From Accumulibacter sp. (GTDB lineage: Bacteria > Pseudomonadota > Gammaproteobacteria > Burkholderiales > Rhodocyclaceae): DNA of 64,000 bases. This document shows, piece by piece, positions 24,295 through 33,107 of this stretch. The stretch's first letter is position 1; each line of letters starts with the position of its first letter. A program made the translations under genes and the position numbers. The notes beneath the pieces are model-generated. The model did no database searches. It saw nothing but the letters and a program-made list of their open reading frames with translations, and had not been told where the DNA came from. Location of the stretch: the NCBI RefSeq assembly GCF_023806635.1, contig NZ_JAMTDQ010000006.1:1-64000 (forward strand), written 5' to 3'.

Positions 24295-26502
24295 ATGAAA
24301 GCCATACCCAGCGTCGATTTCTCGCCCCAGTTCCCCGAACCCGAAGAAAGCGGCGGCGGCAGCCGCATCCTCATCGTCGATGACGAGGAACGGATACGCG
24401 GTGCCTACCGCCATCTGTTGGCCGCCGAGGGTCGGCTGATCGACGACTGCGGCACCGGCAGCGAGGCGCAACGCCATCTTGAAAGACGCGACGTAGACGT
24501 CGTCATCCTCGATCTCAACCTGCCCGACTTTGGCGGCCTCGAAGTCATGCAGTGGATGGTGCAGCAGCACATACCAACGGCTGTGGTGGTCTTCAGTGGC
24601 GATGAGTCGATCGACTCGGCGATTCGTGCCCTGCGGCATGGCGCCTGCGAGTTCATCCGCAAGCACGATGACCCGCAGGAACTGATCGACACCGTCGGCC
24701 GTGTCCTGCACCGGCGGCGGATCGAGAGGGAGCACGCACTGTTGTCGGTGCGGCTCGAGCACTCCGAGCGCCTGCACCGCTTCCTGGTCGACCACTCGCC
24801 GGACCTCATCTACACACTCGACCGGAATGGTCGATTCATCTTCGTCAATGGCCGCGTGCAAGCCCTGCTCGGCTACTCGCGCGAAGAGCTCATTGGCCAG
24901 CACTACTCGCTGATCGTGCACCCGGACGACCTGGAACATGCCCGCTTCGCCTTCAACGAACGTCGCATCGGCGATCGTGCCAGCACCAACGTCGAGATTC
25001 GTCTGCAGAGCAGGACGCGAGGCGTACGGCACTTCGAGAACCGCACCATCGTCGCCATCCTCAGTGCGCAGGGCCTCTACGCCGCCACCGACGGTCCGGC
25101 AAATCTCCATTTCATGGGCACCTCAGGCGTCGCGCGCGATATCACCGAGCGCAAGAAGGCCGAGGAGACGATCAGCTTCCAGGCCTTTCACGACATCCTG
25201 ACCGGACTGCCCAACCGCATCCTGTTCAAGGACCGGCTGGGCGTGGCACTGAAGCAGGCACGCCGGAAGAACCGGCGGGTCGGGGTCATGTTCATCGACA
25301 TCGATCGCTTCAAGCTGGTCAACGATACCTATGGTCATCAGGAAGGAGACGAACTGCTGAAGTCCTTTGCCCGTCGCGCTGCCAGTTGCCTGCGTTCGGG
25401 AGACACCCTGGCGCGCCAGGGTGGCGACGAGTTCACGGTCATGCTGCCCGAGCTTGGCAGCGGCGATGATGCCGCGGTGATTGCCGCCAAGATGCTCGCG
25501 GAGCTAAGGCGGCCCTTCAGGATTGCCGGCATCGACTTTCTCGCCACCGTCAGTATCGGCATCGCGCTCTACCCGGACGACGGCGAAACGCCCGAGTCGC
25601 TGCTGCGCAACGCCGATATCGCGATGTACCAGGTCAAGGGGCGCGGCAAGAACGGCTACCTGCAGTACGACCCGAGCATGCAGGATGGACACAGCAGACG
25701 GCTGACGCTGGAGTCCGACCTGCGCACCGCACTCGCCACAGGCGATCAGTTCGAGCTGCGTTACCAGCCGCAGATCAGGGTCAGCGAGCGCCGGACGGTC
25801 GCCGTCGAGGCGCTGGTCCGCTGGCACCACCCGCAGCTCGGGCTGATACCGCCAGACTCGTTGATACCGCTGGCGGAAGAGACTGGCATGATCGCCGCGC
25901 TCGGCGACTGGATACGGCGAGCCGCGCTGCGGCAACTGGCCGAATGGCACCGGCGCGGCCTGCACGGCCTGCGGTTGACCCTCAACCTGGCAGCGAAGGA
26001 GTTCGAGGGTCAGGACCTGCCTGAACGGCTCGCGCGGGATCTGAAGGAACACGCCGTCGACGCTGGGCTGATCGACCTCGACATCAGCGAGAGCCTGCTG
26101 CTGCAGGACGCGGAACGGCACATCGACCTCGTCAAGCAACTGCGCAACCTAGGCTGCCGCATCACGATCGATGATTTCGGCACCCGTCACTCGTCGCTCA
26201 ACCTCCTCCGGCGCTTTCCGGTCGACAGCATCAAGATCGATCAGTCCTTCCTGCGCGAGCTCGTCCCGCACAACCCGAATGCGACCGCAATCGTCCACGC
26301 CCTCTGCTGCATCGCTCGCAGCTTCGGCCTGCGCACCCTCGCCGAGGGAGTCGAGAACGAGGCGCAGGTGCGGCTACTGGGGGAACTCGGCTGTGCGGAC
26401 ATGCAGGGCCACCTCTTCAGCCAACCGCTGCACGCGTTGGACGTCGAAGCCTTTCTCCGCGATGGAACCTTGCCGGCCGTCCAGACCCGGCGGCTGCAGT
26501 GA
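24295..26502 (+). CDS. Response regulator with PAS, GGDEF and EAL domains
   Basis: A 735-residue c-di-GMP turnover protein. The receiver domain (about 22-140) has acidic pair Asp29-Asp30, phospho-acceptor Asp73 in VVILDLNLPD, Ser101 and Lys123. A PAS domain (about 155-285) ends in ARDITERKKAEE. The GGDEF domain keeps GGDEF at 376-380 and an upstream RxxD inhibitory-site motif (RSGD). The EAL domain has EAL at 505-507, DDFGT, KIDQSF, LAEGVEN and MQGH. The usual metal-binding Glu of ELTES is Asp (LDISES), and FGTG is FGTR, so phosphodiesterase activity may be altered. It begins two bases after the kinase gene. Confidence 0.92.
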   Translation: MKAIPSVDFSPQFPEPEESGGGSRILIVDDEERIRGAYRHLLAAEGRLIDDCGTGSEAQRHLERRDVDVVILDLNLPDFGGLEVMQWMVQQHIPTAVVVFSGDESIDSAIRALRHGACEFIRKHDDPQELIDTVGRVLHRRRIEREHALLSVRLEHSERLHRFLVDHSPDLIYTLDRNGRFIFVNGRVQALLGYSREELIGQHYSLIVHPDDLEHARFAFNERRIGDRASTNVEIRLQSRTRGVRHFENRTIVAILSAQGLYAATDGPANLHFMGTSGVARDITERKKAEETISFQAFHDILTGLPNRILFKDRLGVALKQARRKNRRVGVMFIDIDRFKLVNDTYGHQEGDELLKSFARRAASCLRSGDTLARQGGDEFTVMLPELGSGDDAAVIAAKMLAELRRPFRIAGIDFLATVSIGIALYPDDGETPESLLRNADIAMYQVKGRGKNGYLQYDPSMQDGHSRRLTLESDLRTALATGDQFELRYQPQIRVSERRTVAVEALVRWHHPQLGLIPPDSLIPLAEETGMIAALGDWIRRAALRQLAEWHRRGLHGLRLTLNLAAKEFEGQDLPERLARDLKEHAVDAGLIDLDISESLLLQDAERHIDLVKQLRNLGCRITIDDFGTRHSSLNLLRRFPVDSIKIDQSFLRELVPHNPNATAIVHALCCIARSFGLRTLAEGVENEAQVRLLGELGCADMQGHLFSQPLHALDVEAFLRDGTLPAVQTRRLQ

Positions 26503-26524
26503 TCCACGTCATGGCGGGGCGCCG

Positions 26525-28153
26525 ATGCCGCAGTTGATGCGCGGAATCGCCAGTTCGCAGCGCCGTCGTACCAGCGGACTGCGAGGCTCGGCGATCGCCC
26601 TGGGCATCATCCTCATCTGCTGTGGAGGTGGCGCGACAGCGGTCGAAGGGGCCAGCTGGTTTGCCGTTGCCGGCCCGATGCCGGCAGCCCATCGGGCAGC
26701 GGAAATCCTGACGCAGGCCAGCGCGGAAGGGCTCTCGCCCCAGGACTACGACATCGAGTGGCTGCGCACGGTCCTCGGCGACAGCTCGTCAGCATTGGAC
26801 GCCGATGCGACGGGCCTGGCGAACCGCCGTCTGCACCGCGCAGTGCGGCGGTACCTGAACGACCTGCACGCGGGACGGATCGATCCGCAGCAGTTCGGCA
26901 TCCGCTACGAGCCGGCACAGCGGCGCGATCTCGGTGCCGGCCTGCCGCTTTCTTCCCCCGTTGCCGACGACCAACTGGCCGAAGCCGTACGCAGCGCCGC
27001 TCCAGTCTGGCCACAGTACGATGCGTTGCGGCAGGCGTTGGCCCGCTACCGACAACTGGTGGACGATCCAGCCTGGCAGAAGAACCTGCCGCCGATTCCC
27101 GCTGGCAGGCTCAACCCCGGACAGCAGTACGCCGGCCTCGCGTTGCTGCAGCGACGACTACTGTTGCTTGGTGACCTGAAGCTTGCAGGCAACAGCGTCC
27201 CAGACCGCTACCAGGGCGCACTCGTCGACGCGGTCAAATCGTTTCAGGTGCGGCACTCGATCGCGCCCGATGGCGTCATCGGCAAGGACAGCCTCGAGCA
27301 ACTCAGCGTCGACCCGGCGGCCAGGGTCCGCCAGATTGGCCTCGCCATGGAGCGACTGCGCTGGACACCCCTGCCGCTCGCGCCGCGAGCGATCGTCGTC
27401 AACGTGCCAGAGTTCATGCTGCATGGTCACGAGGTGCACGCCGGTACCAGCGAGCTCCGGCTGGCGATGAAGGTCATCGTCGGTAGGGCTGGCAAGACGC
27501 CCACCCCCCTGTTCGCCGCCGACATGCGCTTCATCGAGTTCAGCCCGTACTGGAACGTCCCGCCGTCGATCGCGCGCAGCGAAACCTTGCCCCGGCTGCG
27601 TCGCGATCCGGGCTATTTTGACCGCCAGGGATTCGAATTGGTGGGCAGTGATGGCCGGGTCGTCGGCGGTCTTTCGGAAGCCGGGATCGATGCCGTGCAG
27701 GCTGGCCAGATGCGCATTCGCCAGCGACCCGGGGCAAGCAACGCGTTGGGCAGCATCAAGTTCGTCTTTCCCAACAGGGACAACATCTATCTGCACCACA
27801 CGCCGACGCCGCAACTCTTCAAGCGGCTGCGGCGGGACTTCAGCCATGGCTGCATCCGCGTCGAGGAACCGCTGCAACTGGCGAAGTTCGTTCTCGCCGA
27901 TGCGCCGGAGTGGACCGAGGCACGCATCGCGGAGGCCATGCGCCGCGGCCGGTCGGCCACCCTTCGCCTTGACGAACCGCTGCCGGTGATCATTGCCTAC
28001 AGTACGACGGTCGTCCGCGATGGCAGCGTGCATTTCCTGCCCGACATCTACGGTCTCGACGCACCCCTGGAGGAGGCGCTGCGGCAGCGCTCGCGCACGC
28101 TTCGGGCTTCCCATACTGGAGAAATTCCTGCAGAATCCCCAGCTTCTCGTTGA
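26525..28153 (+). CDS. YcbB/LdtD-type L,D-transpeptidase
   Basis: Periplasmic peptidoglycan enzyme, 542 residues, that forms 3-3 (L,D) crosslinks. It has an N-terminal hydrophobic export signal (IALGIILICCGGGATA), a large YcbB-type substrate region, and a peptidoglycan-binding helix bundle (DAVKSFQVRHSIAPDGVIGK). The YkuD catalytic domain carries FSHGCIRVEEP, with nucleophile Cys443. ATG 26525 is chosen; the longer upstream frame overlaps the GGDEF-EAL gene. It follows that gene after 22 bases and precedes the MepK-like gene, the ycbB-ycbK pairing also seen in enterobacteria. Confidence 0.92.
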   Translation: MPQLMRGIASSQRRRTSGLRGSAIALGIILICCGGGATAVEGASWFAVAGPMPAAHRAAEILTQASAEGLSPQDYDIEWLRTVLGDSSSALDADATGLANRRLHRAVRRYLNDLHAGRIDPQQFGIRYEPAQRRDLGAGLPLSSPVADDQLAEAVRSAAPVWPQYDALRQALARYRQLVDDPAWQKNLPPIPAGRLNPGQQYAGLALLQRRLLLLGDLKLAGNSVPDRYQGALVDAVKSFQVRHSIAPDGVIGKDSLEQLSVDPAARVRQIGLAMERLRWTPLPLAPRAIVVNVPEFMLHGHEVHAGTSELRLAMKVIVGRAGKTPTPLFAADMRFIEFSPYWNVPPSIARSETLPRLRRDPGYFDRQGFELVGSDGRVVGGLSEAGIDAVQAGQMRIRQRPGASNALGSIKFVFPNRDNIYLHHTPTPQLFKRLRRDFSHGCIRVEEPLQLAKFVLADAPEWTEARIAEAMRRGRSATLRLDEPLPVIIAYSTTVVRDGSVHFLPDIYGLDAPLEEALRQRSRTLRASHTGEIPAESPASR

Positions 28154-28165
28154 CGGGGAGAAGAG

Positions 28166-28720
28166 ATGTCGAAGCTGCACGACTCGCGGCGGCGCTTTTT
28201 CGGCCATGCCGCCCGGCTGCTGGCGGCCGGTGTGGTACTGCCCCTGACCAAGCCAGCCCTGGCATCGCTGCCGAATGCGCGCCAGCTTGCTTTCGAGCAC
28301 ACCCATACCGGAGAGCGCCTGTCGGTGGTCTTTTCGCTCGGCGACCACTACCTTGCCGAATCGCTCAAACGGCTGAACGTCTTTCTGCGCGACCACTACT
28401 CTGGAGAGGTGGGCAACATCGACCCACAGTTGTTCGACCTCCTGTACGGAATCAAGCAGGAACTCGCCTGCGAGACCGCCTTCCAGGTGATCTCGGGCTA
28501 CCGCTGCCCGCAGACCAACAACAGACTGCGCAAGAGCCGCGGCGGAGGAGTCGCCAGACAGAGCCTGCACATCGAAGGCAAGGCGATCGACATCCGCCTC
28601 GCCGGCGTGTCGTTGAGCGACCTGCGTGACGCCGCGCTGGCGCAGTCCCGTGGTGGGGTCGGCTACTACGCCAGTTCGGATTTCGTGCACGTCGATACCG
28701 GGCGCGTGCGAGCCTGGTGA
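28166..28720 (+). CDS. MepK/YcbK-like murein endopeptidase (DUF882), Tat signal
   Basis: A 184-residue peptidase M15-like protein (DUF882), the family of E. coli MepK (YcbK), which cuts peptidoglycan crosslinks including 3-3 bonds. The N-terminus SRRRFFGHAARLLAAGVVLP is a twin-arginine signal. The metal-site motifs are SLHIEGKAIDIRL (His and Asp) and FVHVDTGRVR (His). It lies 12 bases after the L,D-transpeptidase, so synthesis and hydrolysis of 3-3 crosslinks are encoded together. The role is strongly suggested by pairing and motifs. Confidence 0.9.
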   Translation: MSKLHDSRRRFFGHAARLLAAGVVLPLTKPALASLPNARQLAFEHTHTGERLSVVFSLGDHYLAESLKRLNVFLRDHYSGEVGNIDPQLFDLLYGIKQELACETAFQVISGYRCPQTNNRLRKSRGGGVARQSLHIEGKAIDIRLAGVSLSDLRDAALAQSRGGVGYYASSDFVHVDTGRVRAW

Positions 28721-28753
28721 TTCGGCCAACGCAGTAACGCACGTTGCGCTGGC

Positions 28754-30061
28754 TCAGTCTGCCGGATGGCGCTCGAAGAGGGCGATCGATTCGACGTGTG
28801 AGGTGTGCGGGAACATGTTCACCACGCCGGCCCCGCGCAAACGGTAACCCTTCTGCGTGACGAGGATGGCGGCGTCGCGGGCCAGTGTCGCCGGACTGCA
28901 GGAGACATAGACGATGCGTCGTGGTCCATCGACCGGAAGCGACTTGACGAGTTCGACGGCGCCCTCACGCGGAGGGTCGATCAACATCCGGTCGAAATGC
29001 CCGAGTGCCGCCAGCGACTCCGGTGTCATCTCGAAGAGATTGGCAGCACGGTACTCGACCAGCGCGGCAAGATCATTCGCGGCGGCGTTTTCGGTTGCCC
29101 GGTGCACGAGATCGGGACTTCCCTCGACGCCGACGACGCGGGCACCGGAGCGGGCGATCGGCAGGCTGAAGTTGCCGAGACCGCAGAACATGTCGGCGAT
29201 GCGCTCACCCGACCGTGGCGCGAGGAGTGCCAGCGCGCGTCGCACCAGGACACGGTTGACAGCATGGTTGACCTGGGTGAACTCGGTCGGCGAGAACGGA
29301 TGCTCGACGGCGAAGTCGGGCAGAGAATAGGACAGCTGCTCGCCAGCCGGCGGATGAAAGCGGTAGGCTGTCGCGGGTCCCTGCGGCTGCAGGTAGAAGA
29401 CGATCCGGTGCCGATCCGCGAAGTCCCGCAGCCGTTCCGCATCGGCTGGCGTCGGCGGGTCGAGAACCCGCAGGACGAGAGCAGTGATGCGGTCGCCCAC
29501 GGCCACTTCGATCTGCGGCAGGCGCTCGCGGATCGCAAGGCCGCCAATCAGTTCACGCAGGGGCAGCAGGAGCATCGACAGATGCGCCGGCAGGATTGCG
29601 CATTGCCCCATGTCGGCCACGTAACTGCTTTTTCGCTCGTGAAAGCCGACCAGGATGCCACCCTTCTTGGCGACGAAGCGCACCGACAGTCGAGCGCGAC
29701 GACGATAACCCCAGGGCCAACCATGGATGGGCGCGTAAAGCTCCTCTGCCCTCACTCTGCCGATGTGCCACAGGTTGTCCTCGAGCAGCCGCTGCTTCGC
29801 CGCCACCTGTGCCGCGGGCTCGAGATGCTGCATGCTGCAGCCGCCGCAGACACCGAAGTGCGGACAGCGCGGTGCCACGCGGTCGCTGGACGGCTGCAGC
29901 AGTGCCACCGTGCGTGCCAGTTCGTAGGCGGGCTTTCGGCGATAACTGGCGTACTCGACGAGCTCGCCCGGCAGGGCACCTTCGACAAAGACCGTCTTGC
30001 CCTCGAGTCGCGTCACGCCACGCGCCTCATGATCGAGTGATTCGATGATTCCGGTCGGCAT
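28754..30061 (-). CDS. rlmD: 23S rRNA (uracil-1939-C5)-methyltransferase RlmD
   Basis: SAM-dependent RNA methyltransferase, 435 residues. It has an N-terminal TRAM domain, a 4Fe-4S site ([15 protein letters not shown] and a later Cys in MGQCAIL) and a C-terminal Rossmann domain with [14 protein letters not shown]. The substrate and nucleophile motifs are LIDPPREG and [13 protein letters not shown], with the catalytic Cys in SCSP. ATG 30061 ([15 protein letters not shown]) has GGAAG upstream and is preferred to a TTG at 30079. It converges on the MepK-like gene. Confidence 0.93.
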   Translation of the reverse strand: MPTGIIESLDHEARGVTRLEGKTVFVEGALPGELVEYASYRRKPAYELARTVALLQPSSDRVAPRCPHFGVCGGCSMQHLEPAAQVAAKQRLLEDNLWHIGRVRAEELYAPIHGWPWGYRRRARLSVRFVAKKGGILVGFHERKSSYVADMGQCAILPAHLSMLLLPLRELIGGLAIRERLPQIEVAVGDRITALVLRVLDPPTPADAERLRDFADRHRIVFYLQPQGPATAYRFHPPAGEQLSYSLPDFAVEHPFSPTEFTQVNHAVNRVLVRRALALLAPRSGERIADMFCGLGNFSLPIARSGARVVGVEGSPDLVHRATENAAANDLAALVEYRAANLFEMTPESLAALGHFDRMLIDPPREGAVELVKSLPVDGPRRIVYVSCSPATLARDAAILVTQKGYRLRGAGVVNMFPHTSHVESIALFERHPAD

Positions 30062-30091
30062 CGGCGACTTCCGCAGCAATGGGGGTGCGCG

Positions 30092-30097
30092 ATTCTA
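30092..30097 (-). promoter_or_regulatory. Possible -10 element of rlmD
   Basis: On the minus strand the hexamer TAGAAT lies about 30 bases upstream of the rlmD ATG. No good -35 is seen at 17 bases. The position is right for a short-leader promoter. Confidence 0.35.
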
Positions 30098-30199
30098 TCG
30101 CGAAGCACTGCTGCGTGGGCCCCCGGGGACGACCCCGCGAGGTCGGTGCAGGGATCCTGGCGACGGTGGCCCCGTACCGCGAGGAGAAAGCGCGCTGCG

Positions 30200-30226
30200 G
30201 CTCCCGCTTGACTCCCGGGAGCTTTT
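30200..30226 (+). terminator. Intrinsic-terminator-like hairpin ahead of the DUF7931-like gene
   Basis: GCTCCCG at 30200-30206 pairs with CGGGAGC at 30216-30222 around a nine-base loop, followed directly by TTTTGTCT. On the plus strand this has the form of a rho-independent terminator, yet no plus-strand gene lies upstream (rlmD is on the other strand). It could terminate a small RNA from 30080-30220 or attenuate the downstream gene. Confidence 0.5.
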
Positions 30227-30278
30227 GTCTCAGCCTTCGGCATCGACACCGCGGGCGAAGCGAAAGGAAGCGCGAGCG

Positions 30279-30758
30279 ATGGGCAGCAGGCTGATCATGC
30301 ACTGGAGCGAGTACGACCAAGCGGTACAGGAGATCCTCGACCTGTCCCCGACCAGGCTGGAAATCTTCGACGAGGATCTGTCAGCGCTGAAGCTCGAGAC
30401 CGCGCCGCGGGTGGCCGCCCTGCGCGCTTTGCTCGTCGCTCCCAGTCACCACCGGCATCTGCGCATCGTCGTTCGCAAACGTGAGTTCGTCTGCCAGTAC
30501 AGCCCCCACCTGATGAACCTGCTGCAGCTCTACGCGCCGTTATTGACGATCATTCACGCGCCGCCCCAGCTGGACAGACTTGACGATTGCCTGATGATCG
30601 CCGACGATCGGCACACTCTCGTCCGCTTTCATCGCGACCAGCCGCGTGCCAGGTTGATCGTCGATGATGCTGGCGAGTGCGCCCCCTATTGCCAGCGCTT
30701 CGCTGAAGTCCTGGGAGAGGGAGGAGATGCCCTTGGGTCGACGACGCTCGGACTCTAG
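30279..30758 (+). CDS. Conserved hypothetical protein (DUF7931-like)
   Basis: A 159-residue cytoplasmic protein of a betaproteobacterial family with a phospholipase-D-like flavour and no HKD motif. Visible blocks are PRVAALRALLVAPSHHRHLR, VCQYSPHLMNLLQLYAP and DCLMIADDRHTLVRFHRDQP. The ATG at 30279 follows GAAAGGAAG by about nine bases. It precedes an EamA transporter gene on the same strand with a 97-base gap. No function can be assigned. Confidence 0.7.
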   Translation: MGSRLIMHWSEYDQAVQEILDLSPTRLEIFDEDLSALKLETAPRVAALRALLVAPSHHRHLRIVVRKREFVCQYSPHLMNLLQLYAPLLTIIHAPPQLDRLDDCLMIADDRHTLVRFHRDQPRARLIVDDAGECAPYCQRFAEVLGEGGDALGSTTLGL

Positions 30759-30855
30759 CGCCGTCACGATCGTTGCAGAACGCGTCTGGTGTCCGCCGCC
30801 GGGCAGCCACGGCCGGCAGCGCCGGCATTTTCCCTTCCACGAAGGCAACGCAGCC

Positions 30856-31758
30856 TTGACTCGCTCGCAAGCCAACCTCGTCCTGCTCAGCGTGGCCCTG
30901 ATCTGGGGCCTGGCCTTCGTTGCCCAGGCGGAAGGGATGGCCGGGGTGGGACCGCTGACCTTCACCGGCATCCGTTTCCTGCTCGGCGCGGTGATCGTGC
31001 TGCCACTGGCCTGGCGCGAGTGGCGGCAACGCTCGACACAGCGCATGCCAGCCCGAGCCGGCGACGTTCTCGTTGTCTGCGCCCTCGGCGTGCTGCTGAT
31101 GCTCGGCGCGGCGCTGCAACAGATCGGCATCACCAGCACGACGGTGACCAACGCCGGCTTCCTGACGGCACTATACGTACCGCTGGTACCGCTGCTGGCC
31201 TGGCTTCTGCTGCGCACCCGGCCGCACTGGTCGGTCTGGCCGACGTCGCTCGGCTGCCTCGGCGGCACTTGGCTGCTGGCTGGCGCGCAGGGGCTGGAGC
31301 CCGCCGGCGGCGATCTGTGGGTCGTCGCCAGCAGCCTCTTCTGGGCGCTGCACGTCCTCTTCGTTGGTCGCGTTGCCGGGCGCATCGCGGCGCCGTTCCT
31401 CATCGCCTGCGGACAGTTCATTGTTTGCGGCATCGGCAGCCTGCTCTGGGGAACCCTGACCGAGACCATCACCCTGGGTGGGATTCGCCAGGCGCTGCTG
31501 CCGATCGGCTATGCCGGGATCGTCTCGGTGGCCATCGGCTTCACCGCGCAGGTGATCGGACAGCGTTACGCGCAGCCGTCCGACGCGGCGATCATCCTCT
31601 CGGCCGAAACCGTCTTCGCCGCGCTCTTTGGCTACCTGCTGCTGGGCGAACGGCTGCATGCAGCCGGAATCGCCGGTTGCGGGCTGATCCTGGCCTGCAT
31701 CGTCATCGTCCAGCTTGCGCCACTGCATGGGGCCCGCCAGCGCGCGCGCGCAGGATGA
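30856..31758 (+). CDS. EamA/RhaT (DMT) family transporter
   Basis: Ten-helix inner-membrane exporter of the drug/metabolite superfamily, about 300 residues, made of two EamA repeats. The first opens with LVLLSVALIWGLAFVAQAEG and continues with FTGIRFLLGAVIVLPLAWRE. The second includes GLILACIVIVQLAP at its end and LSAETVFAALFGYLLLGERL, the typical EamA C-terminal signature. The TTG at 30856, after GAAGG, places the first residues at the membrane helix. An earlier start would add a non-homologous 60-residue arginine-rich leader. Substrate is unknown. Confidence 0.85.
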   Translation: MTRSQANLVLLSVALIWGLAFVAQAEGMAGVGPLTFTGIRFLLGAVIVLPLAWREWRQRSTQRMPARAGDVLVVCALGVLLMLGAALQQIGITSTTVTNAGFLTALYVPLVPLLAWLLLRTRPHWSVWPTSLGCLGGTWLLAGAQGLEPAGGDLWVVASSLFWALHVLFVGRVAGRIAAPFLIACGQFIVCGIGSLLWGTLTETITLGGIRQALLPIGYAGIVSVAIGFTAQVIGQRYAQPSDAAIILSAETVFAALFGYLLLGERLHAAGIAGCGLILACIVIVQLAPLHGARQRARAG

Positions 31759-31923
31759 GCCGGCGCTCCCTTTGGGGCGAGGCCGCCTGGCCGATGGACG
31801 ACCGACTCGCGGCGGCAGCGGCAACCCACCCACTCCGCCGCGCCCAGAACGGCAGCAGGCGGCGAAAACGGACAACCACGGACTGTGCCGGCTCCGCGCG
31901 CCGCCATTCCGCCGCAGCGTTCC

Positions 31924-32337
31924 TCACTTGACCCGCTGCAGTCGCGCGCGACCGCCGGCGGGCGGCGGTTCCGGCCGTTCCTCCGGATCCGGATCGACCG
32001 TCGCCTCAGGCGCGGCGATGCTTTCCGGCTCGAAAGCCATGCCGGCACCGTTCTCGCGAGCATAGATCGCCGAAACACTTCCCATCGGCACCCAGATGTC
32101 TCTTGCAACACCGGCGAAACGAGCCTGGAAGCTGACTCCGTCATTGGCGATAGCGAGCTGCGCGGTCGCCTCGTAACCGACATTGAGCACGATCTGGCCG
32201 TCGCGGACATGCTCCCGCGGAACGCGCGTGCTGGCATCCACCACGACGGCGAGGTAGGGGGTGAAGCCGTTGTCGCAGCACCATTGGTGAATGGCACGGA
32301 TGAGATAGGGTTTGGTGGAGGGTAGGTTGGCGTTCAT
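31924..32337 (-). CDS. sspB: ClpXP protease specificity-enhancing factor SspB
   Basis: Adaptor that hands ssrA-tagged proteins to ClpXP, 137 residues. The family start STKPYLIRAIHQWCCDNGFT and the binding core VVVDASTRVP, IVLNVGYEAT and IWVPMGSVSAIYARENG are clear. A flexible proline-rich linker follows, then a short C-terminal ClpX-binding end (GRARLQRVK). It lies 70 bases downstream of sspA, the usual order in proteobacteria. Confidence 0.95.
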   Translation of the reverse strand: MNANLPSTKPYLIRAIHQWCCDNGFTPYLAVVVDASTRVPREHVRDGQIVLNVGYEATAQLAIANDGVSFQARFAGVARDIWVPMGSVSAIYARENGAGMAFEPESIAAPEATVDPDPEERPEPPPAGGRARLQRVK

Positions 32338-32407
32338 CTTCCAGCGAGCTCAGTCATGGCGTGCTGGGCGAGCGGCGAGCGTCGGCGCCCTGGCAGCGGC
32401 ACCGCTC

Positions 32408-33004
32408 TCAGCGGCGCATCGCCTTCTCCGATGGCGTCAGGGCATCGATGAAGCCTTGACGGCTGAAAATTCGCTCGCCGTACTTCATCAGGGGTGCCGC
32501 GGCTTTCGACAGCTCGATCCCGTAATGGTCGAGCCGCCAGAGAAGCGGGGCAATGGCGACATCAAGCATCGAAAACTCCTCGCCAAGCATGTGCTTCTGC
32601 TTGACGAAGACCGGCGCCATCTCGGTCAGTCGATCGCGGATCTGGACGCGGGAGCGGTCAGCCGCCTTGCTGTTCTTTTCCAGAGCCTCGATGTAGGAGA
32701 AGACCTCGCGCTCCATGGTGATCAGCAGCTGACGCGCGCGCGCGCGCATGATCGGATCGGCCGGCATCAGCTGCGGATGCGGGAAGCGCTCGTCGATGTA
32801 CTCGTTGATGATGTTCGGCTCGTACAGGATGAGGTCGCGTTCTACCAGCACGGGAACGCGCCCGTAGGGATTGATGATGGCGATGTCCTCGGGCTTGGCG
32901 AACAGGTCGACATCGATCACCTGAAAATCCATTCCCTTTTCGTAGAGAACGATGCGGCAGCGGTGACTGAACGGGCAGGTAGTCCCGGAGTAGAGATTCA
33001 TCAT
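32408..33004 (-). CDS. sspA: Stringent starvation protein A
   Basis: Glutathione-S-transferase-fold protein that associates with RNA polymerase, 198 residues. The thioredoxin-like N-terminal part has YSGTTCPFSHRCRIVLYEKG and the helical part has LLYRL-type pattern ending in GEEFSMLDVAIAPLLWRLD. The ATG at 33004 is preferred to a TTG five codons upstream because homology starts at MNLYSG. It belongs to the petABC-sspA-sspB arrangement typical of betaproteobacteria. Confidence 0.95.
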   Translation of the reverse strand: MMNLYSGTTCPFSHRCRIVLYEKGMDFQVIDVDLFAKPEDIAIINPYGRVPVLVERDLILYEPNIINEYIDERFPHPQLMPADPIMRARARQLLITMEREVFSYIEALEKNSKAADRSRVQIRDRLTEMAPVFVKQKHMLGEEFSMLDVAIAPLLWRLDHYGIELSKAAAPLMKYGERIFSRQGFIDALTPSEKAMRR

Positions 33005-33107
33005 GATCAAATACCTCAAAAACGAATCGGCACCGCAACGGCGACAGGCGTTTCGCGCGCCCTCGCCGGCGATGCCGCGGCCCGATGACCCGGCTCTTCT
33101 TCTTGGC

